From assembly GCF_902459465.1 (NCBI RefSeq), contig NC_047082.1, positions 8,225,407 to 8,289,406 of the forward strand: 64,000 nt of DNA, in the 5' to 3' direction. The notes under the pieces are model-generated. The model did not search any database. It saw nothing but the letters and a program-made list of their open reading frames with translations, and was not told where the DNA came from. The stretch is from Asterias rubens (taxonomy: Eukaryota; Echinodermata; Asteroidea; Forcipulatida; Asteriidae). Both the position numbers and the translations under genes were made by a program. Below, one piece after another: positions 1 through 12,747 of this stretch (position 1 is its first letter; each line of letters begins with the position of its first letter).

Positions 1-135
1 ATCATCAAGCCCTCTACGTTTCAGTTGAGCCGTCACCCTTTTTCTGTTTTAAAAAAGACACGCCGCTAATGCAAAAACAAATTTAACAACATAAATAACA
101 AAACCCTTCAAAGCTTGTTGTTTAACAAAACCAAC

Positions 136-2163
136 CGTTGCAATAAAAGTCCGATTCTGACCACGTCCCATTCTCCTGACACGTCCGCAAAGGTTCACCA
201 TCAGCCTCGTATCCACTCTCACAAGTGTATGAGATAACACTGCCAATATCAAACTTCGTCCCCCTGGTGGCATTCACGTTACAGCCTGCAGGAACTGGGG
301 GCTCTGGACACTGTTTAGCTATCGGAACAAAGGTTGTGAGATAAGGTTATCACATCAGTCGAGGAAAAACATCTCCACAGAATTAAAAGCAGGGTCCAAT
401 TTCATAGAGGTGCTTAAGCACTAAAATAAGCTAAGCATAACAAGGTTATGCTAACCAGAAGTTTACCAACCAAGACACCGTGTCACTATGTATCCTATTA
501 ATTATTGCTGAGCAGAGATTTTGAAGCAGTTTTTTCTGCTCAAAGCAGCTCTCTGAAATTGGGCCAGATGGCTCACCAAGTTTTACAAACACAATTTGTC
601 AATAGTATTGGTTGAAGGTTTTTGTTATAAATTGTTTGCTTAGCGGAATATATGGGATCTTACCAAGTAAGGTTTTATGCTAATAATTATTTTGAGTAAT
701 TACCAATAGTGTCCACTGCCTTTAAGTAGGTCTTTACCATTTACATTTATTTCACATTTATTTACCTGTGCAGTTAAGATCTCCAACCAAATCATCCTCG
801 GACTCCAAACATACAGCCACAGAAGTAGAACCTGTGGGTTCGAATCCTGGCTGACACTTACAACTTACGTAACCCGTCGCATTAGAACAGTCTACATTAT
901 GCAAGCTGGTAGTGTCACATGGTGTAGCTGTAACCAAAAATATAATTCTGACATTAGCTGATACTCGTTAAAAGTAGCATACATAATGCGGATAAACAAA
1001 ACTTAAGTGTTTAACATTTTAGTCTGAAAGTTTACAGATTGGGATTTTTGCCACACTTATTACTGACGTTTGTCATCTTCTGGGGGCCTTCTTACTTTTT
1101 TTATTGTTACTTTTTTTGGTCTTTGTCTGCTGGTTTACTTCTATATTCATCCCTTTGTATTTGCTCCCCTGTAATTGTGTTTGGTTTGTTGTGGTCAAAT
1201 AAATAATAACAATACTAATATTATGAAGTTCCGAGTCTGAAACAATTTTTGTGGTAATGGTTCTCTTTGAAATATTTGGTCGTGTTAGGGAAAATGTATC
1301 TGAAAATATTTCCAAAAATACCCCCAGAATATTAACAACAAAAACATAACACAGCGGATTTGAGTTGTACCAACCAAAATGAAGAACAAAGTGTTTTCAT
1401 CCTGTACATAATGTTCACTATCTGCTTGTTTAGCACACGTTTTCCACGTTTGTTAGTTCAAACAACACTGTCTGCGACTATTTTGCCAGCTTTACTTTTA
1501 TCGAACTTACTGGCTGAACGTCAAACAAAAGAAATACCGATGAGTATACAGTAGAAACAGGTTATAAGCCAAGTTAATAAACATGCTTAAAAAAAAGAAC
1601 AACAAACAAAAAACTAAATAATCAACTAAATATGATTTTCGAAGAAATACTAAATAAATAAATAAATAAACAAACAAACAAACAAACAAACAAACAAACA
1701 AACAAACAAACAAACAAACAAACAAACAAACAAACAAACAAACAAACAAACAAACAAACAAACAAACAAACAAACAAACAAACAAACAAACAAACAAACA
1801 AACAAACAAACAAACAAACAAACAAACAAACAAACAAACAAACAAACAAACAAACAAACAAACAAACAAACAAACAAACAAACAAACAAACAAACAAACA
1901 AACAAACAAACAAACAAACAAACAAACAAACAAACAAACAAACAAACAAACAAATAAAATACATAGGCCTAATAAATAATTAAAGTAAAAAAGAAAGAAA
2001 AGAATACGTTGAATGCTGTTTCACAAAGTGGAAAGAATGCAAAATGAACAATATTGTTTTTAAACAATAAGACTTTCTTACCCTGGGAATATGAGGCCAT
2101 AAAACACACAAACGTTGACACTCCAACAAGCACAAACGAAACGTTGAAATATATTCCCGGCAT
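136..2163 (-). CDS. CCP/sushi-domain protein, 5' part (runs off left edge)
   Basis: Three exons can be joined on the minus strand: 2163-2082, 927-766 and 318-136, all with phase-1 junctions and GT-AG sites. The first encodes a 27-residue signal peptide (Met at 2163, hydrophobic core VSFVLVGVSTFVCFMA) and ends in the donor GTAAGA. The second encodes a cysteine-rich sushi-like module of about 54 residues (CDTTSLHNVDC...CKCQPGFEPTG...LNC). The third is a classic CCP module starting CPEPPVP, with the YTCESGYEADG core and closing TWSESDFYC. CCP modules bind proteins or glycans in complement-type and adhesion proteins. The second exon resembles the first CCP exon of the receptor gene at 31325. The ORF stays open across the donor at 135, so more exons are expected beyond the left edge; whether the protein is secreted or membrane-bound is not visible. 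The first intron holds the CAAA microsatellite. Confidence 0.8.
392..565. mobile_element. MITE-like palindromic element, GGGYCCAATTTCATAGAG family
   Basis: The left end GGGTCCAATTTCATAGAGG and the right end AGCTCTCTGAAATTGGGCC are inverted copies. Related copies in this window lie at 2647-2932, 12500-12747 and 33276-33521. No coding capacity; non-autonomous DNA transposon by inference. Confidence 0.7.
660..725. mobile_element. Fragment of the GGCAGTGGACACTATTGG element family
   Basis: Contains ACCAAGTAAGGTTTTATGC and the right end AATTACCAATAGTGTCCACT, which match the right ends of complete copies such as 14606-14972. It lies 40 bp downstream of the second CCP exon of the minus-strand gene. 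Confidence 0.7.
1671..1953. repeat. (CAAA)n microsatellite, about 70 units
   Basis: An uninterrupted CAAA run of about 283 bp, preceded by a short AAAT run (about 1651-1670). It lies in the first intron of the minus-strand CCP gene. Being a 4-bp repeat without stops, it is open in three minus frames, each giving an FVCL polymer that is not a protein. Confidence 0.98.
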
Positions 2164-2640
2164 TTTAATTATCTTGTCTTTAGGTGTGAACTAACAACCA
2201 AATTCCTCATTCACTGGCGAAGACTGGACAGGCAATGAAAAGAAGTTGCTTTCTTTGTACAACCAATGTCTCTCTCACTTCCAATCGACAATCCGGGAAA
2301 TTAAAATTTTTTTTCTCTACATCCAATGTTCCAACTTAACTTGCAAACTGACAAACACTGGACAAGCAAAGAAGTGGCTTTCTTTTTACAACCAACGTCC
2401 GCACTCACTTCCGACCAACAATCCAGGCAAGTTAGTGGCTATTTTGACTTCCTCACTTTACTCGCAAGCAAGCAGCCAATTTCTTGAGTTACTATAATGC
2501 CAGGTGCTGAAACCAAAGCACAAGAGTTTTCCCTATGACAAAAAAGCGATCACAGCGACAAAATGTCCATGCCAACCAAAGTGAGATTTTGTTTTTATGA
2601 CACCACTTCGATGGGCGTGTTCACTCGACGCAGAGCTTTC
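2164..2640. repeat. Upstream region of the CCP gene with an imperfect tandem duplication
   Basis: Two ~75 bp blocks, 2221-2297 and 2357-2427, share ACTGGACARGCAA, GCTTTCTTTNTACAACCAA and TCACTTCC. They sit 60-260 bp upstream of the probable start codon at 2163, where promoter elements of the CCP gene would be. No clear TATA box was seen. Confidence 0.5.
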
Positions 2641-2646
2641 TTATCA

Positions 2647-2932
2647 GGGTCCAATTTCAATAAGCTGTTTACCGGTAAGCATATTTTTTGTGCTTACTGT
2701 AGCACAACAAGTGCGTAAGCATAAACCATGATTTCTCAACTTAGCAGAAAATTTCTTGGCGCGCATGCACGTTCAATGGATTTGCATAGTTTATTTCACT
2801 CGTGTGCTTACCGCGGGTTAGCCAGCATTTATCCTTGCTTCGACGGTAAACAGCTTTATGAAATTCTGCCAAGGGACGCTCGCGCTCCGTAAGCACAACA
2901 CGGCTGCTTACATGTTTTATCAAATTGGGCTC
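2647..2932. mobile_element. MITE-like element, GGGYCCAATTTCATAGAG family (diverged)
   Basis: Begins GGGTCCAATTTCAATAAGC and ends in TTTTATCAAATTGGGCTC, with internal GTAAGCA/TGCTTAC inverted pairs. Same family as 392-565. Confidence 0.6.
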
Positions 2933-3171
2933 AGGTCTTATGTGGATAGTTTACTAAGTCAAGAGTTATCTTTATTTGTGAGCTGTTCCAAGGCTGACAT
3001 GCAAACAGCTTGATCTCTCTATTGTAATCAGTGATAGCATTCCCTTGTCTCTATAGATACGTTATGGGTTTATCGGATTTAATATTCACGCTTATTTATA
3101 AACTATTATCGGTGTCACGTGAGATTCGGTAACATCACACCTTATTCGCTGCGTCCCGTGTTTCATTAGCC

Positions 3172-3446
3172 CTCCATCTTGATTTTACTACATAAACCAA
3201 ACTGAGGCTGGACGAAATAATAGTCTGGTGCCATGTTAGCATTCATTACTGTTATTGAAAACAAGGAACATGACCAAGATGGTGACAGCGTGATAACGGG
3301 GTGTCCATCTTGATTTTACTACATTTAACACAACTGAGGCTGGATGAAATAATAGGCTGGTGTCATGTTTGCGCAATGAATAATAGCATTCATTACTGTT
3401 ATTGGAAACAGGGAACATGACCAAGATGGTGACAGTGTGATAATGG
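3172..3446. repeat. Tandem duplication of a ~130-145 bp segment
   Basis: Two successive copies each contain CCATCTTGATTTTACTACAT, ACTGAGGCTGGA and GGAACATGACCAAGATGGTG. A reverse-orientation relative lies at 54276-54335, so this is part of a dispersed family. No gene is seen between 2940 and 6550 apart from such repeats. Confidence 0.7.
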
Positions 3447-5007
3447 TCTTTAGACTGGTCCCAGATACCGGTGTACAGACCTAATGATTTCTTTTGATAC
3501 AATTATTTTATTGGATAAACGTGCAGTGGCGTAAGCTTTCCCGTGTTTTGATTGGTCCGAGGCGATGTTTGTCAGCTGCATTTGTTTAGCATAATTCTGG
3601 TATAGACGATGTGACCTGTGACATCACATGTTTTCAAAAGATCCACAGAGCATAGACTACCTGCAGGCACGATTTGTACACAGCATAATGGAAGAAAACA
3701 TAAAATCTTATATTTTATGGAGATTGCACTGTATAATTCTTCTGTTGATATGATGAATTGAGGCACATCTCAAAACTTGTCCAGTTTGTACTTTCATAAC
3801 TCTTGGATTTATAGGAAAATTATGACAAAAATGTCAACTTTCCCATAATGACCCATCTTGCCTGTCAGAATACTCAAATAATGCACAAGGTCACACTTAT
3901 TATTAACAAAGTTCACATGGCCTATAGAAAAGGAAGCCAGACTAAAGACGATTATTTTGCGGATAAAGACAGGGGAACAGTCTATGGCAACACTGGTTTG
4001 CCTATTATGAAAATCGCAAGAGCGCGAGAGGGCGTTGTTCATGTAAGTTTACACCATTAGTCAATGTCAAAACCCGGCCATCCCTTTCGCATGACTACGC
4101 GTCCTTGGCTGAGCTATGACGCGTCGTGACGACTTGAAACCTTTCCTTACAAGGCCATGTATAAATGTCTTGCAAATCGGTATTTGATAGATATATCGAT
4201 TATCGGTGTTAAATGTCAAGGTCTTCATCAGAGGTCAGTGCCGAGGAAGAGAACTATCATTACTCCTCAAAAACCTTTTGAAGACAATGTCAAGTATAAA
4301 CCTTGGTAGAATCATTTTATTGGACAGTTTCCAAGAATATATAAACCAGATCGATTCAGAGTGACATTGACTTCAATAATCGATTCATCGGTGACGTCAC
4401 ACAATCAACAGTAACAACTAAATATGAAACTATGTGTCTTTGTCATTTGCTTATTTTATTTATTTGTCTTTTGGTTTTATTTTTGGCTCTCTTCCAAGTC
4501 TAACTACCGTTTTTCTTTGTTCGTACAATGTTTTCCACAAAGACCTATGCTGTGATGAAAGTGTTTTCTTGATACTTGAGTTGAGAAGATTTATTTATTG
4601 TTATATGAAGTTTAAAAAAGATATCAAACAAATAAATAAATTAATTAATAAATAAATCTAAATTTAAATTATATGATACTTCAATAAACGGAGTTAGATG
4701 TCTGAGAAAACAAAATTAAACATTTCACAAATATTGGGCTATAAGAGAAATTATACGAGTCTTTCAAAATTAACTATTTTTGATATTTAACACACTACCT
4801 TTAATTTTATACACATAATTCGGTGTTTAGAATAATATATTCCTAAAGGGTACAACTGTTGCAAGTTGAAGTGCCGTTGTTGACAAAAAATGTCAAACCG
4901 ATGACAGAGGGGACACATGATTTTGACTGAATTGGTCGTCGAATTTGCAAGAGAGTAAGTGAAAGAATACAAACCCTTATTGCACAAATCTGTGAGCTTT
5001 CAGGGGC
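3447..5007. other. Intergenic stretch, no gene recognised
   Basis: Only short scattered ORFs without family resemblance or splice-supported exons. AT-rich with several poly-A/T tracts. Confidence 0.5.
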
Positions 5008-5212
5008 CCAATATACGGCTTCAGGCCTGCGTCTTTCATTATTATTTGAGTGAGAAATAACCTCTTTCTCAAAAACTATGTTACTTCAGAGGGAACCGTT
5101 CCTCAAAATGTTTAGTAATATTATCAACAGGTCTCCATTGCTCGTTACCAAGTAAGGTTTTATGCTAACAACTATTTTGAGTAATTACTAATAGTGTCCA
5201 TGCCTTTGAGAT
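5008..5212. mobile_element. Partial GGCAGTGGACACTATTGG element
   Basis: Right half of the family: CTCAAAAACTATGTTACTTC, GGTTTTATGCTAACAACTAT and the terminal AATTACTAATAGTGTCCA. Another terminal fragment lies at 5935-5998. Confidence 0.65.
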
Positions 5213-6550
5213 CGACATTAAAATCCCGTATGCTTATTTTTACGAGCTGACCACACCCCATTGACGGCTATGGTATAAAACAAAATTCCCCTAAATCCAA
5301 TATCGTCAAAACCAGATGTGTTGGTCAAATTAAGTGTTCAAAATAAGTTTCAGGAATTTTAAATGGTTATAAGAAAAAAAACAAAAGAAAAAATATCATT
5401 ATAAGTAAATGCCAGTCACCAATACGTATGTACAATTGTCTTCACAAAACGCATTGTGCAAGGCCTTCAAGAGCGCGCACAATGAACGGCTTTGTTCTGT
5501 TACGATCGATATTGGATGATGAATCTGCCCTTCACCGCTTGCTCAGCGGCCTCACGGTGAACTCATGCAAATTGTCCTCTCGTCTTACAAAACTACTAAT
5601 AGTATAACTTTTCAGTAAAATATTTGTTTTTATATGTTTTCAACAAATATTTTCGTGGAATGATATCTCGTATAGTTTTGTTTTTTTGTATAGAGAAATC
5701 CCTCTTTATTGATAAACTAAAACAATAATGTTATGCACTCTCTATTTTGTATAATAATTTGTCCTATAATTTGTTCTTAAGACTTAATGTGGGAGCACAT
5801 GGTTTTAAACACTTGTTCTCTATAAAATCTCAAAAAAATGCAAGAAGTAGTTTCGTACATTTTATTTTACATATTAAGATTATTATAATCATTTCTTGCG
5901 GTTTAAATGATCACAATGTTTCATACTATCTTGTTATCAAGTAAGGTTGCATGCTAACAATTATTTTGAATAATTACCAAAGTGTCCAGTGCCTTTAAGA
6001 TCAACATTAAAATAAAATAGCAACGTGAACAACGTTGACTGAATAATTAATTTTAAATAAAGGGGACATTCAACATGCTACGTAAGTACGAAGGATCCCT
6101 TGAAATCGCAAATAATATTTACGTACTATTGCAGAACATGGCCGAAACGAGAATATTTACGTGCATATTTACGTAAATATTATGTCCGATGTATCTTTAA
6201 AGTTACTGTACCAATTCTTCGATGTATCAATCAGTCTAGATTTTATAATACACACCTGTATGACATGTACATGCATATTGTACATGTATGTTCTTGTATG
6301 TGTACGAACACCAATTCCATGTTATCGAGCCTATGGCAAAGGTGCACTTTACTAACGTTGATGGCGCATCAAGTATTGGCAACGTGCCATGACGACGGTC
6401 ACAACCCGGCGTAATTATTGACCTAGCAACAGTGTAAATGGAGTACCTGTTCATAAAACTACACGTTCACCTGCCGTACGTGCACACAGTCAATTATAAT
6501 TGAGATAGAAATACAGTGCAAGGTTGTTCGATTCACGGCTGCCTTGTTCT

Positions 6551-6566
6551 AGCGTATTTATAAGGC
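6551..6566 (+). promoter_or_regulatory. Possible TATA-like element of the stathmin-domain gene
   Basis: AGCGTATTTATAAGGC lies about 270 bp upstream of the start codon at 6835. The distance would allow a normal 5'UTR. This is motif recognition only. Confidence 0.3.
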
Positions 6567-6834
6567 GTATTTTCTTATAATTTTCATCAGTTTGCGACTT
6601 TGAAACGATTCAACTTGTTATGATTATTAGTTGTGTCTTATAAGATTCGTTCCACTGGTATTATTCTCAAACGGTTCGACTCTTTTCGCAGAGTTTTCTG
6701 GACGCATAGAATATTTATTTTATGCTTGCACTCCTCTTGAACTGTGTACAATCTTGCGATACCATCTACTACAGTGATATTTAACACGACAACCGGAATT
6801 TATTCCACCAGCGACCAGATTCAACAGTTCGACC

Positions 6835-8724
6835 ATGGGTTGTAGTAGCTCTAAGAACGCCGTGGTTCCATCAGTAGGACAAGCCTGGACTGCCGGGAAT
6901 AAACCGACGTCTGCCGGCTCCACCAAGAGCAAATCAAGCTCCAAATTAATCCGTGTGAAATCGGGGACTACTGAAGTCAAGGAACTGAAGCCGGAAAGGT
7001 CCCTTTCGAGAGACTCCCTGCAAAATGGAGTTATCCCACGAGGGGTGTCTTCTGCGACCAGCAAGGCATCGGCACACACTTGTGACAGCGGGCTTGAGGA
7101 GGACTACGGTCACATCATCTCGGAAGAGTCAAACCCAACGGAACAAGAAGGGGTTCTTACAGGGCAAAGACCACGAACACCAGGTAAGAAATATGTTTAT
7201 GAAAAAAGAGATCACTTGATAAACCAACAAATAGCTCCCAAACTGCATCTTAAAGATTCGGCAGTTTGATTAAGAACAAGTTATGACATTATTCATGTAA
7301 GTAAAGTTTAAATTCTGCGAGTGATATGTAGAAAGTATTAAAAAAAAACAGTCAATAATTCAATACATACTTTATGATACATGTCAATAAATTGACAAAC
7401 TTTAATAGACTTTTTTATCAGAGTATGATCAACAAAATCTTCCTTCATAACATGTTTTAAAACTACAAGATTTTAAGTATCATTAATATTTTTATTTTAA
7501 AGTAGACGCCAAAGGTTTAACCCGACCACCTGACAATACACAGTTGACTACGATGTAGATAGCGTCTGTAGTGCAGAGAGCACCATAAAAACACCATGTG
7601 GATCAGATACAAAAGGCTTGCTTTGACAACAAGCATTCTATTCTGCTCGCTACGGTCGGGTGAATTTGTCCTGGTAGGGGGTGGAGAAAACATAAATATT
7701 CATGAAGCTCCCAAACTGTTTTGCTATTAGCCACTTTTTGTGCCATCATGGTGTTACCGTAAATCTTAATGAAAACATTCCTAATCATATTTGTTTTCCC
7801 TTCTGCAGATTTGTCAATAAGTGGAACCCAGATATCATCCCGGAGGAGGAGTGGAAAAGACCGGGAAAACCGCACAGGAAAGGACATCATAGGAGAGCTG
7901 AAGAGTCAGGGTTTACTGTCCAGGCCGGTAGCTGCTCAGAGCGGTATGGCGTTCGATGTCATGATCGCTCCCGAGTTCGGTATACTTCAGAAGCCACCAC
8001 CTCGCCTGGCGAAACTCAAGAAGAGAAAGTCAAAGAAAAGGACTCTTACTAGAGAGGAACTAGAGGCGAAGTTGAAATCAGCTGAGGAGAGGAGAAAAGT
8101 AAGGAACAATTTCTGTTTTTTTTTTCTGATTGCAAAAACGATGTTATTAGTAATTCTTTCTTTAAGTATTTAGCCCCTTCAGAATTTGGCTCTCTCTGTT
8201 ACTTTTCGTTTATCCCCTTCACAATTGTTGTTTCTGATTGCAAAATCGATATCATGTTTAAATTGTTCCCTTCATTCTTCATCCCCTTCATAATTTTAAT
8301 TTGGCAACAAATCTTGGAGATCTTGAATCCTCTTCACATTGATGGCAAACTTAAGCTAGATGTATTCAAAAAACCTTATTGTGTATTCTTTGATTTCATT
8401 ATTCAACAGCGCAAAGAGGCCGAAAAGATTGAGAAACTCAACACAGCCGCTAAAGAGAAACAAGTTCAAGAATCTTTAGACGCATCCGAGGCAGCTCAGA
8501 AAAAAGAAGTGTCCGTCAAGAGCGCCAGCGACATGGACCGGGTAGCCGAGAACAAGGAGGCACGTCTCAATGCCTTGAAGGAGAAATTAGAGAAGAAGAA
8601 ACAACACGCCGAGAGAGTTCGTCTTGCAAGACTTGCGAGACAAGCCGAAGGAGGTCCTTCGCAGGAAACAGACATGCAACAGTCGAAGGATGATATCACT
8701 GGTAACGGAACGCCGGCTGTTTGA
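6835..8724 (+). CDS. STMND1: Stathmin-domain protein, STMND1-like
   Basis: Three exons, 6835-7183, 7809-8098 and 8410-8724, give a 317-residue protein with matched phases (1 then 0) and good sites (CAG|GTAAGA, TTCTGCAG, AAA|GTAAGG, TTCAACAG). It starts MGCSSSKN, a consensus for N-terminal myristoylation with a neighbouring Cys that could be palmitoylated, so membrane attachment is likely. Residues 1-116 are Ser/Lys-rich and probably disordered. Exon 2 carries DIIGELKSQGLL followed by KPPPRLAKLKKRKSKK and EELEAKLKSAEERRK; this order is that of vertebrate STMND1 and the stathmin domain. Exon 3 is a long charged coiled coil (about residues 214-295) with the internal-repeat style of stathmins, which bind tubulin dimers. 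Tubulin binding here is inferred from the family. The protein ends at TGA 8722-8724. Confidence 0.82.
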
Positions 8725-10600
8725 TGAACAAAAGCAACTCTCTCGCATTGAGAAGCAAAGTTATTTCCTTTTTGACTCTCTAAGAAGAGAAATATCCTTG
8801 GATGCAACGTGACGTAGTCGAGATGATGTTCTCAGGCTTTATACATACTGAAATAAGATGTGGACAAAACAACCGTGGACAAAACATCCAAGGATGGGTT
8901 GATACATAGTTTGCAGCTAACGTGTGCCAAACAAAAATTCAAAACGCGATTTATGGTCAGTCTTAAAAAAGTATTTTCGTATGAACTATTGTGTGCTGAA
9001 AGAAAAAAAAAGTCTTGTGTAAGGTAAAAGTTAAGTGAACAATCTAAAAATTATAGTAGAATGAAACATTCTCCCAAATATTTTGACCTTTTGTACAAAG
9101 GGCCTCACAAAACTTGAAGCGAATCATGACACAGTAATTTTAATTTTTATTGTATACACGCAAAGTTCATGAACTAGGTTGGCTTTTATGATTGCTGGTT
9201 TTAAACCATTAATGTATTGGCAGAGACAGATCAAAATTTCCGTTATCAAGGGTATGAGCCCCCAAATTCTGTCTCCCATGTTGAAATTAACATGGGCTGA
9301 AAAAGATGAACCAAAAGAGGGCTCTATAAGAAGTAGAATATACATGTACATTGTACAATGACTGTACTACAGTTTGCCATTGGGGGGGGGGGGAGGCAGA
9401 CTCTTTGGGGTCAGAAATTGCACGAAGATTGAAGGGCATTGGATGTGCCTTAAACTACTCCGTCCATGTTTATAAAGTTTGTTTTTAAAAGTGAAAAGAG
9501 TTGATCTCTATAAAAAGTTATTTTTGGTACTGGTGACCATGTTCTACGGAGCCAGGGAAATGACATGCCTAAAATAATTCTATTGGTTTGTTGGTATGTG
9601 AAAGTGAATAATTTTTGAAATAATATTGAAAAAAAAAAATGTAAAAAAATTAAGAGAATAATTTTAAAAGAAAATGAAAATTGGGAAAGTCGTTTAGATA
9701 AGAAAACACTTGTGAACACTATTTCGCCAAGAAAACGAAGACAACATAATTAAGGCATGTCACTTCCAGGGTTCTGTAGCGTACAAACAGATACGTTTTT
9801 GTATCTGTCTATAATATAAAAAACTCGTTTTGTAAACGACGCAAAAAATATTTTTATAAAACTGTTGAGGCTTTCTTGTGCTATTTCAATGATGTACAAA
9901 GTGAATGTCAATGAGAAGTCATACAGCGGAATAGACCAACATTATTGCCGCAGCATTATTTACATAAGGGTTTTACCACACTAGGCAACTTGAAGGCAAT
10001 CAACTACAACACTTGCCACAGGACCACCTTGGTAGCACATGAGTCATTCTTCAATTAATGCCTTAGACTCCCCGATAAAAACAGTGAAATGTAAAAATGT
10101 TTTTCTTCGGGGAGATTGCCTGGAACTGGTTGCCAGCCAGCCTTCTGTGACATGACCCTTATATTGCATTACATGGAGGCCCTACATGTACGTGGCACAT
10201 GCTCGATTTTTCACTTGCTCTAAAAAACAAATAATTTCACAATTTCTTTTGTAAGTGCTTTTTTTTTGTGTTAAATTAAAACTTTGACATATGTCAAACC
10301 AAAGGAAAACCCACACTAGGCCAGTATTTCCGGTTAACTATTTAAATTGTTTAATTAATTATGTTTATGGTATCGCCGCTGCAATGTTACTTCTCGTTTG
10401 ATTTTATGACATAACTCATTGACAATGCGTGGAACGTTTAATTTTTAAAGTTAACATGATTGCATACTTTTATTTATTTACACGTTTGTTGTGAATTTTA
10501 AATAATAAAAAAAACCATAATGAAAACTTAAGCTATCGTTGACCATTTCTTCCAGGTGCACTTGTACAGTTTTGGGGGCTTGGATTAGGGTCGGGTCCTA
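8725..10600. other. 3' flank of the stathmin gene and gene-free DNA
   Basis: Presumably begins with the 3'UTR of the stathmin gene; no clear AATAAA was seen within 200 bp. A 10-G tract lies at about 9382-9391. No splice-supported exon recognised. Confidence 0.5.
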
Positions 10601-10649
10601 GTCTCATTACATGTACCGGGCACTGGCACAGCCGCTGACACAAACAGCG

Positions 10650-11165
10650 AGATTCTGATGAGACCGGTGTCGCATGCAAGTATGTCCTCTATGCAATACT
10701 ATCCGGAGGACATTATTGCATATGCAATAATGTCCGCTGGCTGGTTTTGTGCATGTATATGCAATCGTGCCCGCCCGGACGCTGCGGCATAATGCAATTG
10801 TGTCCGCCCGGACACATTTGCATATGCAGTTGTGTCAGCCCCGTGCAAAACCGTCCTTGCGGTAAATTAAACGCCCTTGGTCGACGGAACACGTTCGCCA
10901 TTTTTTTACAAGCGAAGTGCATGTCATGTATGACATGGAAAATGTTCAGCCGCTGTATATTCGCTGCAATCATAAAATACGTGAATATTCATGCTGCATA
11001 TACGTAGGTTCAGTGCATGCACGCTTGCTTACGCGCGCATATACATGTACAGTCATGTACATTTTCGCCCGACGGTTTTTGCATAGCCCCGGACACGATT
11101 GCATATGCAAAAGTGTCCGGAGCGAACAGTATTGCATGGCGGACACGATTGCCTCTGACACCTGC
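10650..11165. mobile_element. GCATATGC/GTCCGG-rich repeat block
   Basis: Repeated use of GGACAC(A/G)ATTGCATATGCA and its complement, for instance around 10710, 10760, 10805 and 11090-11160, with the two ends in opposite orientation. This gives a palindromic character with an inner block holding CATGTCATGTATGACATG. Probably one non-autonomous element or a nest of them; no coding capacity. Confidence 0.5.
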
Positions 11166-11170
11166 AATGT

Positions 11171-12499
11171 TATCGATTAAAGATCATGAGTGGGTAATTG
11201 GGAGGGGGGTGGAGATCAGTAAACACAAGACTCGCCCATGTACAATTTAATTATGTGGCAGGTTTCCTCCTTTAACTACACGTAATTCTTGTTGTTGATC
11301 GAGCGCCCTCACCGTCAGGTTTTCGGGTGCTCCCATAATTCCTATGAAGACAGACAACCGTCTTACCGCTCTTTGATTGTCTTCATTCTTTCAGGTAAAT
11401 TTTCCCTTTTTGTATTATATATTTCTATTTCTAAGTTGTTTAAGTTTACTATCTAAGCTTGTGGTTCATATAGACATGAGTTTGAGAAATGAATGTCTTT
11501 AGAATCTGCCATTTATGCTCTAGTTTGGTTTTCGTTTTGTAAATATTATTGCCAATGTAAATAGAATTTCAAGATGGCGCGGCCCAGAAAGCCGTGGCGG
11601 GAACTGCTAACGTATTTAAGTTGTTTTCTCTTAGGAAGTGTTTTTACTATTCATTTGCTCTCGTCCAGCCATTTATTTTAGTTAGGTAACTTTGATATGA
11701 TTTGTTGTTAAAGGCAGTGGAAACTATACTCAAAATAATTATTGGCATAAAACCTTACTTGGTAACGAGTAATGGCTAAATTTTTATAATGGAAGGATAA
11801 ACAGGTAGACCTATGGTGTCTCATCCCCTTGCGCGTTCAAACCAAATAACCAAACCGAGGTTGTGAGACGCGTTTAAACGGCGTGTTTACTTGTTGAAAT
11901 TTTTTTTCCAAAGGTACATTTTTAATTAAAGTTTTTTTTTCTAAAAAGGTAACCGGAATAAAATAACGTGGGGAAAACTTAACTGTGTTTGTCCTTTGTC
12001 TTTTCAATGTTTCCTCAGCAAAGGCGCACTACTTTCACCGGTGCGCGGAAGGAGTTTAGTGTTCTACGGTCGCTGAAATGCCGTCCGTGAAATTTTGAGC
12101 ATGAGAAGCATAGCTCAAAATAGGTGTGGATGGTGGGGGTGGGGGGGGGGTCTTGGCATCGGGGATGCACGGGACCACTGTCGTAAACAATTGTTTGATT
12201 TGGTTGGGGGGGAGGGGCAAGCAGGGGCAAAGACACATAGGGTGACAAAGGCAGCGGGGGCAGCAACATTGCATTGGCACTGATCCAGATCTACTGGTAC
12301 CCGTCATTCATATCCCTCTTGACGTGTACTAAAAAAGAACAAGGGAACCAGTTAGGCTGATTCTAGTTGAACACCATCTCTGGGCTCTTTTCATTCACAC
12401 TTTTTTTGCCTCCAAGACAGCAATACTTTGGTGCTGGTCTCCATTCCAGTCGTTCTTCTCTACATCACGTATACATCACAATTAGTATTCTAAAATACT
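11171..12499. other. Gene-free stretch with one element fragment and G-tracts
   Basis: 11711-11790 is a left-end fragment of the GGCAGTGGACACTATTGG family (AAAGGCAGTGG, then AATAATTATTGGCATAAAAC). G-runs lie at 12139-12150 and 12206-12213. No exon recognised. Confidence 0.5.
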
Positions 12500-12747
12500 G
12501 GGCCCAATTTCATGGCTCTGCTTACCGTAAGCACAGAATCGGCGCTTACGGAAGCAGGGAATTCTGTGCTCACGGCAAGCGTATTTCACGGGTTAGCGGC
12601 GAATTTTGGCTTCTGCGCGTGCGTACTTCACATTACTAGGCATTCTACGCTTACAAGGCTAGCACAGAAATTCGGCGCTTGCACGTAAGCGGGGAATCGT
12701 GACCGTAAGCGCAGAATTCGGCGGTAAGCAGAGCCATGAAATTGGGC
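12500..12747. mobile_element. Complete MITE-like element, GGGCCCAATTTCATGG family
   Basis: Left end GGGCCCAATTTCATGGCTCT and right end AGAGCCATGAAATTGGGC are inverted repeats, continued inwards by GCTTACCG/CGGTAAGC. The inner part has several GCTTACGG/CCGTAAGC pairs and could fold into a long hairpin. Confidence 0.85.

Noticed and set aside
1507-1964. Three overlapping minus-strand ORFs encoding poly-FVCL
   Set aside because: A CAAA tetranucleotide repeat is stop-free in these frames; no start context, splice sites or non-repeat domain.
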